Both the position numbers and the translations under genes were made by a program. This document shows positions 7,940 through 12,148 of a stretch of 12,148 nucleotides of DNA, piece after piece. Each line of letters opens with the position of its first letter. The first letter of the stretch is position 1. The notes under the pieces are model-generated. The model was given only the letters and a program-made list of their open reading frames with translations. It made no database searches and was not told the origin of the DNA. Source of the stretch: Candidatus Zhuqueibacterota bacterium (GTDB lineage: Bacteria; Zhuqueibacterota; Zhuqueibacteria; Residuimicrobiales; Krinioviventaceae); assembly GCA_003854995.1 (NCBI GenBank), contig RQOI01000223.1, positions 1 to 12,148 on the forward strand, written 5' to 3'.

Positions 7940-8287
7940 TCATTCCCACTCGTCGTCACCCTCCCACGACGGTGCACCATCGAGCCAGTCTTCGTCGTCC
8001 ATCTCTTCCCATTCTTCTTCATCCTCTTCCTCTTCCTCTTCTTCATCATCTTCTTCGTCTTGCCAATATTCCTCCTCCCAGTCTTCCTCCTCTTCTGTCT
8101 CGATGACATCCTCTTCCTCGACGTCTTCTTCCTCGTCCCAATCCTCGTCTCCGTTCACATCATCGAGTTTTTCGGCATCCGGCTCTTCTTCTTCAAAGAT
8201 GCCAAACTCATCGGCATCTTCGTCCGCACCCGTGTCGTATTCATCATCGGTAAAATCGTCATCATCGATGAATGGATCTTTGCTCAT
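7940..8287 (-). CDS. Hyper-acidic small protein of unknown function
   Basis: A 115-residue protein of which I count 71 Asp or Glu (about 62%), with two Lys, no Arg and seven Trp. Residues 57-98 are almost continuous acidic runs, with Trp or Tyr inserted at intervals. No signal peptide or membrane segment is visible; it is expected to be soluble and mostly disordered. The start is supported by GAGGA (plus-strand 8292-8296) four bases before the ATG. The opposite strand is also open (7920-8339), but its product is nearly all serine and it looks like the shadow of Asp/Glu codons. I do not recognise a family. Very acidic proteins elsewhere act as DNA mimics, polymerase-associated tails or cation buffers; none of these is shown here. 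Confidence 0.72.
   Translation of the reverse strand: MSKDPFIDDDDFTDDEYDTGADEDADEFGIFEEEEPDAEKLDDVNGDEDWDEEEDVEEEDVIETEEEEDWEEEYWQDEEDDEEEEEEEDEEEWEEMDDEDWLDGAPSWEGDDEWE
8022..8044. repeat. Pure pyrimidine/purine tract with hexamer repeat
   Basis: The plus strand is all pyrimidine over 23 bases, with CCTCTT repeated three times (8023-8040), inside a wider pyrimidine-rich region of about 7990-8160. On the coding minus strand this is alternating GAA and GAG codons in the acidic protein (about residues 82-89). Such tracts are prone to slippage and triplex formation. Confidence 0.8.
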
Positions 8288-8337
8288 TTCTTCCTCTTTA
8301 TTTCAAAGTTACATTTCCCGCGCAAAAAATGCGGCGT

Positions 8338-8366
8338 AAAGTATCAAATGAGATTACAATATGCAA
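8338..8366 (-). promoter_or_regulatory. Weak candidate promoter for acidic protein
   Basis: On the minus strand TTGCAT (8361-8366) is followed after 17 bases by TACTTT (8338-8343), preceded by TGA like an extended -10. Each hexamer matches consensus at only three positions. It lies in the AT-rich gap 8288-8433, about 50 bases before the ATG. The gap shows no strong terminator for the radical SAM gene. Confidence 0.22.
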
Positions 8367-8433
8367 CATTTTTTTGTTAATGATATAATATTTACAACAT
8401 ATTGTTTATTTTACGGAAAGGCTATTTGCACAT

Positions 8434-9594
8434 TTATTTTTGCAGCGGTTTTTTCCCCAACAGCAGCCATTCATAAAAAGCTGACGAGCCGGTGTCCAGT
8501 ATTTCACAAATCAATCTGGCTGTCGAAGGACCAATGCCTTTCATATTATGCAATTGCTGCCGAACATTCTGCAACGGTTCCTGCACTTGCGAAATCGAGT
8601 ATACGGCATATCCATACGAGCTTGTTCTCTTCTTCAACTTGAGCAGATAGTCGATATGTTCCAGAATGATGACAACTCGATCAGTCTCATCCACAAAATC
8701 ATGCCAGATGAAAGGAGGAATGCGAACCGGGATCTGTAAAGACGAGGCAATCTCTGCAAATGTATTTTGGATCGAATAGTAATAATCTTTGCGCGCCTCT
8801 CCCCATGGATTGCTGGAGTAGATGTCCTCATATTTGGGGATCAGGCTCGCATCATAGTCGCGCAGAACAGCATAGAAATGGTGCTGCTGCCGCCCTGCTT
8901 TCAGGGTCAAACCGCCAAAGATGATAAAGTCGATGCCAATGTCTTTTGCTGATTGTACTGTCTCCGCTATCTTGGCGGGCGAATCGGTGATGAACGGCAG
9001 GGCTGGCATCAAGTACATGCCAATGGGAAAACCAGCCTTTTTAAACTTTGCCAGCGTCTTTAGTCGGTGACTTGGTCGAGATGCGCCGGGTTCGAAATGG
9101 GCGCTAATAGCGTCATCCGCCGATGAGAAGCTCATGCTGATAATCGCTCGCGATCGGTCATGAATTCGCCGTAAGAGTTCGAAATCTCGCTCAATCTGCG
9201 TCGATTTGGTGAGCATATGAACCGGAAGATCGTAGCGCGCGATGAGTTCCAGCGCCTGGCGCGTCGATTCATACCTGAGTTCAATCGCCTGGTAGCTATC
9301 GCACACGCCGCCACCGACAAATACAAAGCCCCGCTTCAGCGGCTTTCGCCGGCGCTGTGGATCAAGCTCTCGCTGCAAGACCTCGATCGCGTTCTTCTTC
9401 ACCGCAACATCTCGGCCAAATTCGCCCTCCACCTGGTACTTTTCGGCGCGGCCGTCGCAATAGGCGCAGTTATGCGAACAGCCGCGATAGAGATTCATGC
9501 CGTATCGGGATACGAACCACGATTCAACCTTTTTCTGCTTGCGCAGAATGGATTTTGCCTCTATTTCCGTCACCTGTGGACAATGGGCAGCCAT
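8434..9594 (-). CDS. Radical SAM protein, SplB-like, with C-terminal HhH motif
   Basis: A 386-residue protein of the spore photoproduct lyase-like radical SAM group. Cys39, Cys43 and Cys46 form the CxxxCxxC motif in YRGCSHNCAYC and would hold the 4Fe-4S cluster that cleaves S-adenosylmethionine. GGGVCDSYQ (94-102) and the surrounding region fit SplB-type relatives; true DNA photoproduct lyase activity is not established. Residues 350-366 (MKGIGPSTARLI core) form a helix-hairpin-helix-like motif, suggesting nucleic-acid contact. The open frame extends to 9807, but residues before ATG 9594 are the shadow of the GH127 gene. ATG 9594 has GGAG (plus-strand 9605-9608) ten bases upstream and overlaps the GH127 end by 25 bases. 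A GTG at 9573-9571 overlapping the GH127 stop as GTGA is a real alternative, because recognisable family similarity begins just after it. Confidence 0.85.
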   Translation of the reverse strand: MAAHCPQVTEIEAKSILRKQKKVESWFVSRYGMNLYRGCSHNCAYCDGRAEKYQVEGEFGRDVAVKKNAIEVLQRELDPQRRRKPLKRGFVFVGGGVCDSYQAIELRYESTRQALELIARYDLPVHMLTKSTQIERDFELLRRIHDRSRAIISMSFSSADDAISAHFEPGASRPSHRLKTLAKFKKAGFPIGMYLMPALPFITDSPAKIAETVQSAKDIGIDFIIFGGLTLKAGRQQHHFYAVLRDYDASLIPKYEDIYSSNPWGEARKDYYYSIQNTFAEIASSLQIPVRIPPFIWHDFVDETDRVVIILEHIDYLLKLKKRTSSYGYAVYSISQVQEPLQNVRQQLHNMKGIGPSTARLICEILDTGSSAFYEWLLLGKKPLQK

Positions 9595-11522
9595 ACCGCC
9601 ATTTCTCCGGCGCCGCGATGGTTCCATGCATAATACGGAATCGCATGAAAATCCTGTTCCCGATTCGGTGCATCCGTTCGCTCTGCCCGGCCATTCAATA
9701 CCACGACACCGCGCAAAAGATGTTCGAAATACTCGCTCTGCAGCAAGGAATCCGCGTGAAGCGCCAGATCGCTGATCTGGCCAGCGTTGTCGACGGCCTC
9801 CGCACAATAGACGATCGGGCCCCGCTCGAGAGCCATTCTGCCGACATTCTCAGTCACCAACGCATGCGCAACGACTTGGCGCTCGACCATCGGCAGATCA
9901 AGTTGAATCCGGTCGCCGCGCAACCATTTTCGCGTGAGAGTGATAAAACCGTTGCGGGGTTGTATCTCCTGTGGCTCCTGATTGACAGTCAGAAGCGCTG
10001 CAACCTTTTCCGTATGAATATAGGAATAGAGATCGCTCGGCACCGGCCGACCCATAGCCCAACCCGGCAAACGCAGCTTTACTGCAAAGGGCTCTGCCAC
10101 GCTCGCATCAATGGTGATGCCAATCTTGCCATCCCACGGATAGTTCGTTTCCTGGATTATTTTCACATCTTTGCCTTTGAACCGCAGGGAAGCTTCATTC
10201 GCTGCATAAAGGTTGATATAGATCGTATCCTGCTGCTGCGCGTAAAAATATCCCGGCAACGACGGTATAAAGCGGCAAATATTTGATGGACAGCAGGAAC
10301 AGTCAAACCAGGCTGTGCGCGTCGTTGCGCCCTGGTTGAAAGGCGTCTTGCCATCAAACGCCAGACAATTTGGGTAAAAGAACGTATCGCCGTCCAGCGA
10401 AACGCCTGAAATCAGGCCATTGTACAGGGTGCGCTCCAGAACGTCCAGGTACTTGGCATCCCCCTTGAGCAAAAACATGCGCTGATTCCACATGACATTG
10501 GCAATAGCGGCGCAGGTCTCGTTGTACGAGGTCGCATTCGGCAATTCATAGTTCTCGCCAAATGCCTCTCCCCCGCGCCGCGCGCCGATGCCGCCGGTAA
10601 TATAGAGCTTTTTTGACACCACATTGTCCCAGATGCGATCGATGGCATCCACATACTTGCGTTCGCCGGTCAGGGCAGCGATATCCGCGACGCCGGAATA
10701 AAAATAGCCGGCACGAACCGCATGGCCGACGGCCTCGTCCTGATCAAAAATCGGCGCGTGATCCTGCGAGTAGGGTCCATACAATTCATGGCCTTGCGCG
10801 TTGCCGCGCTGGTCGATGAAAAAACGGGCCAGCTGCAGATATTTTTCATCGCCAGTGGCGCGATACAGTTTGACCAGACCGATTTCAATCTCCTCATGCC
10901 CGGGAGGCGACATGAGCTTGCCAGGCCCAAAGGTACTGGCGATGAGATCAGCGTTTTTGATCGCGATGCGCAGAAAATTTCGTTTTCCCGTGACCTGATA
11001 GTGCGCGACCGCCGCTTCATACATGTGACCCGCGTTGTAGAGCTCGTGCCCGCCGCCGATATCAGACCATCGTTCGGCTGTGCCGGACCAGGTCGTCGGC
11101 GGCTTGTTCGGATTGATCGTCCGCCAGGTCATGATGTAACCATCTTCTTCCTGCGCAGCCGCGATTTTAGCAATCAGTTCGTCGAGAATAGCCTCCAGTT
11201 CAACATCCGCGAACGTCGCCAGCGAGTAGGATGCCCCTTCGATTATTTTGTAGACATCCGAATCATCGAACGGAAACGGCGACTGAAATTCGCCCTCGCG
11301 CTGCCCGGCGGCGATCTCAAAATTGGCTATTCGCCCGGTTTCCTGACATTTGCGCAACGAAGAGGGAATCGTCACCGCGCGATTCGTCTCCAGTCGATGC
11401 CGCCAGAAAGAGTCTGTCAGGGTGACGCTGGTGAAGGGAACGGGCTCGATCGGATAATCAACGGATCTCTCTGTGGCACACGCCAGGATGAGCAGCATGG
11501 ACAGGCAGACAAGATATTTCAT
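9570..11522 (-). CDS. GH127 family lipoprotein, beta-L-arabinofuranosidase-like
   Basis: A 650-residue glycoside hydrolase of family 127 (formerly DUF1680). The catalytic signature is present: Glu335 and Cys337 in NETC, and Cys410-Cys411 in CSCCPSN, which match the zinc-coordinating Glu/Cys set of the bifidobacterial beta-L-arabinofuranosidase, where one cysteine is the nucleophile. The N-terminus has a lipoprotein signal with lipobox ILAC and acylated Cys15; residue 16 is Ala, so outer-membrane sorting is plausible. Members release terminal beta-L-arabinofuranose or related sugars from plant glycans, but the substrate varies. I start at ATG 11522, since AGGAG (plus-strand 11529-11533) is six bases upstream and the lipoprotein signal begins there; the frame upstream to 11624 overlaps the kinase gene. 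It follows that gene by 14 bases, an operon arrangement. Confidence 0.94.
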   Translation of the reverse strand: MKYLVCLSMLLILACATERSVDYPIEPVPFTSVTLTDSFWRHRLETNRAVTIPSSLRKCQETGRIANFEIAAGQREGEFQSPFPFDDSDVYKIIEGASYSLATFADVELEAILDELIAKIAAAQEEDGYIMTWRTINPNKPPTTWSGTAERWSDIGGGHELYNAGHMYEAAVAHYQVTGKRNFLRIAIKNADLIASTFGPGKLMSPPGHEEIEIGLVKLYRATGDEKYLQLARFFIDQRGNAQGHELYGPYSQDHAPIFDQDEAVGHAVRAGYFYSGVADIAALTGERKYVDAIDRIWDNVVSKKLYITGGIGARRGGEAFGENYELPNATSYNETCAAIANVMWNQRMFLLKGDAKYLDVLERTLYNGLISGVSLDGDTFFYPNCLAFDGKTPFNQGATTRTAWFDCSCCPSNICRFIPSLPGYFYAQQQDTIYINLYAANEASLRFKGKDVKIIQETNYPWDGKIGITIDASVAEPFAVKLRLPGWAMGRPVPSDLYSYIHTEKVAALLTVNQEPQEIQPRNGFITLTRKWLRGDRIQLDLPMVERQVVAHALVTENVGRMALERGPIVYCAEAVDNAGQISDLALHADSLLQSEYFEHLLRGVVVLNGRAERTDAPNREQDFHAIPYYAWNHRGAGEMAVWLPIVHR

Positions 11523-11536
11523 CGTAAACTCCTCTC

Positions 11537-12148
11537 TCAACTGTTCAGTAAATCCAGGCCCAGCAACGCGGCGCCCTGCATGGATGATTGCTCGATATGA
11601 TGATACTCGGCAGGCCACATCCATTGCCGCTTTGCCCTGATGAGCGCGTCGTTCACAGCGCCGCCGGTCGTGTGAATGACGGGATCCAAATTAACAAACG
11701 TGGAAACGCACTGCAAGTGCTTTTTTTGATATTCGCATAATCCCTTTATCAATGCGGCCAGAATCTGCGACCGCGTTGATTCTATGGTCAGACCTTCCAG
11801 TTTGGCGGTGCGCGATTCAAGCGAATATCGAGATCCTAGCAGATAAGGAGTATAGACCAGATCATTGCGCTTCGTGAGCCAGCCATCAATAGCGTCAGCC
11901 ATGAAACGATCGAAAAAGTCCGCCTCCGACATCTCCGCACAGAATGTCCTTCTGAACCACTCGTACGCCACGCCGCCGGCGTTCATGACGTGCAGGGTCA
12001 GCCAGCGCTCCGGCACAACATGCGCCCGCACATTATAGTCCTGCGAAGGATGACACTTGTCCAGACAGACCAGCGTAATTTCGCAGGTTCCATTCACATT
12101 GATGACATTGCCGGGCGATCTGATGCCGGCGGAGTGTGCGGCCAGCAC
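11537..12148 (-). CDS. FGGY-family carbohydrate kinase, C-terminal part
   Basis: The frame is open to the window's right edge; 203 residues of the C-terminal domain are visible and the N-terminal domain with the catalytic Asp is outside. Family marks are INVNGTCEIT (the ATP-side loop where many members have GTS), the segment from RTAKLEGLTIES to ALIKGL, and TTGGAVNDALI, the position of the family's glycine-rich GGG motif near the nucleotide site. The end, MQGAALLGLDLL, is also typical. FGGY kinases phosphorylate sugars such as xylulose, ribulose or rhamnulose; which one cannot be told from this half. It lies directly upstream of the GH127 lipoprotein, so it probably phosphorylates a sugar derived from that enzyme's product. 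The TGG in place of the usual GGG, and GTC in place of GTS, are mild departures. Confidence 0.88.
   Translation of the reverse strand: MLAAHSAGIRSPGNVINVNGTCEITLVCLDKCHPSQDYNVRAHVVPERWLTLHVMNAGGVAYEWFRRTFCAEMSEADFFDRFMADAIDGWLTKRNDLVYTPYLLGSRYSLESRTAKLEGLTIESTRSQILAALIKGLCEYQKKHLQCVSTFVNLDPVIHTTGGAVNDALIRAKRQWMWPAEYHHIEQSSMQGAALLGLDLLNS

Noticed and set aside
7920..8339. Serine-rich 139-residue open frame on the plus strand
   Set aside because: It is opposite the acidic gene, and its Ser runs come from the complement of Asp/Glu codons; no ribosome site, and composition is explained by the other strand.
9595..9807. N-terminal extension of the radical SAM protein
   Set aside because: The extra 71 residues are Arg/Ser/Gly-rich, unlike the family, and are encoded inside the GH127 gene in another frame.
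9357..11600. Two long plus-strand frames (9357-10286 and 10722-11600) opposite the GH127 gene
   Set aside because: Both are antisense to well-supported genes with clear catalytic motifs and show no recognisable domain.
11523..11624. N-terminal extension of the GH127 protein
   Set aside because: It would bury the lipoprotein signal and overlap the kinase gene; ATG 11522 has a strong ribosome site.

Overview
The window looks like a chromosomal segment of a Gram-negative, heterotrophic, glycan-using bacterium. The evidence is a lipoprotein glycosidase, a twin-arginine-exported oxidoreductase, an exported carbohydrate-esterase-like protein, and a B12-dependent ribonucleotide reductase under an apparent NrdR-type promoter. 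The gene mix (DUF5107/TPR-like protein, Tat-exported Gfo/Idh/MocA protein, GH127, two-domain esterase) resembles the Bacteroidota/Calditrichota/KSB1 side of the FCB group. That placement is an inference from gene content only.

Layout. The left half reads rightwards: the C-terminal end of a TPR protein (1-621), a Tat-signal Gfo/Idh/MocA oxidoreductase (648-1931), a 142-base spacer that may hold a decayed coding remnant, a tandem alpha/beta-hydrolase (2080-4245), a 300-base regulatory gap, and nrdJ (4551-7334). The right half reads leftwards: an FGGY sugar kinase fragment entering from the right edge (11537-12148), a GH127 lipoprotein (9570-11522), a radical SAM protein of the spore-photoproduct-lyase type (8434-9594), a hyper-acidic small protein (7940-8287) and a lone STAS-domain protein (7434-7775). 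The two sets converge on a bidirectional terminator hairpin at 7384-7419.

How they may work together. The kinase, GH127 and radical SAM genes are packed like an operon (14-base gap, then a 25-base overlap). The first two make sense as removal and phosphorylation of a pentose-type sugar. The TPR protein, exported oxidoreductase and esterase-like protein on the left also suggest carbohydrate processing in the envelope. nrdJ is an independent housekeeping unit with its own promoters.

The observations most worth following are: (1) two NrdR-like boxes about four helical turns apart, each lying on the -10 element of a candidate promoter before nrdJ; (2) an internal duplication in the esterase whose second half has lost the nucleophile; (3) a 115-residue protein that is about 62% Asp/Glu; (4) a radical SAM protein with a C-terminal helix-hairpin-helix motif, overlapping a glycosidase gene. 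I see no mobile element, CRISPR array, tRNA or rRNA, and no clearly new multi-gene system.
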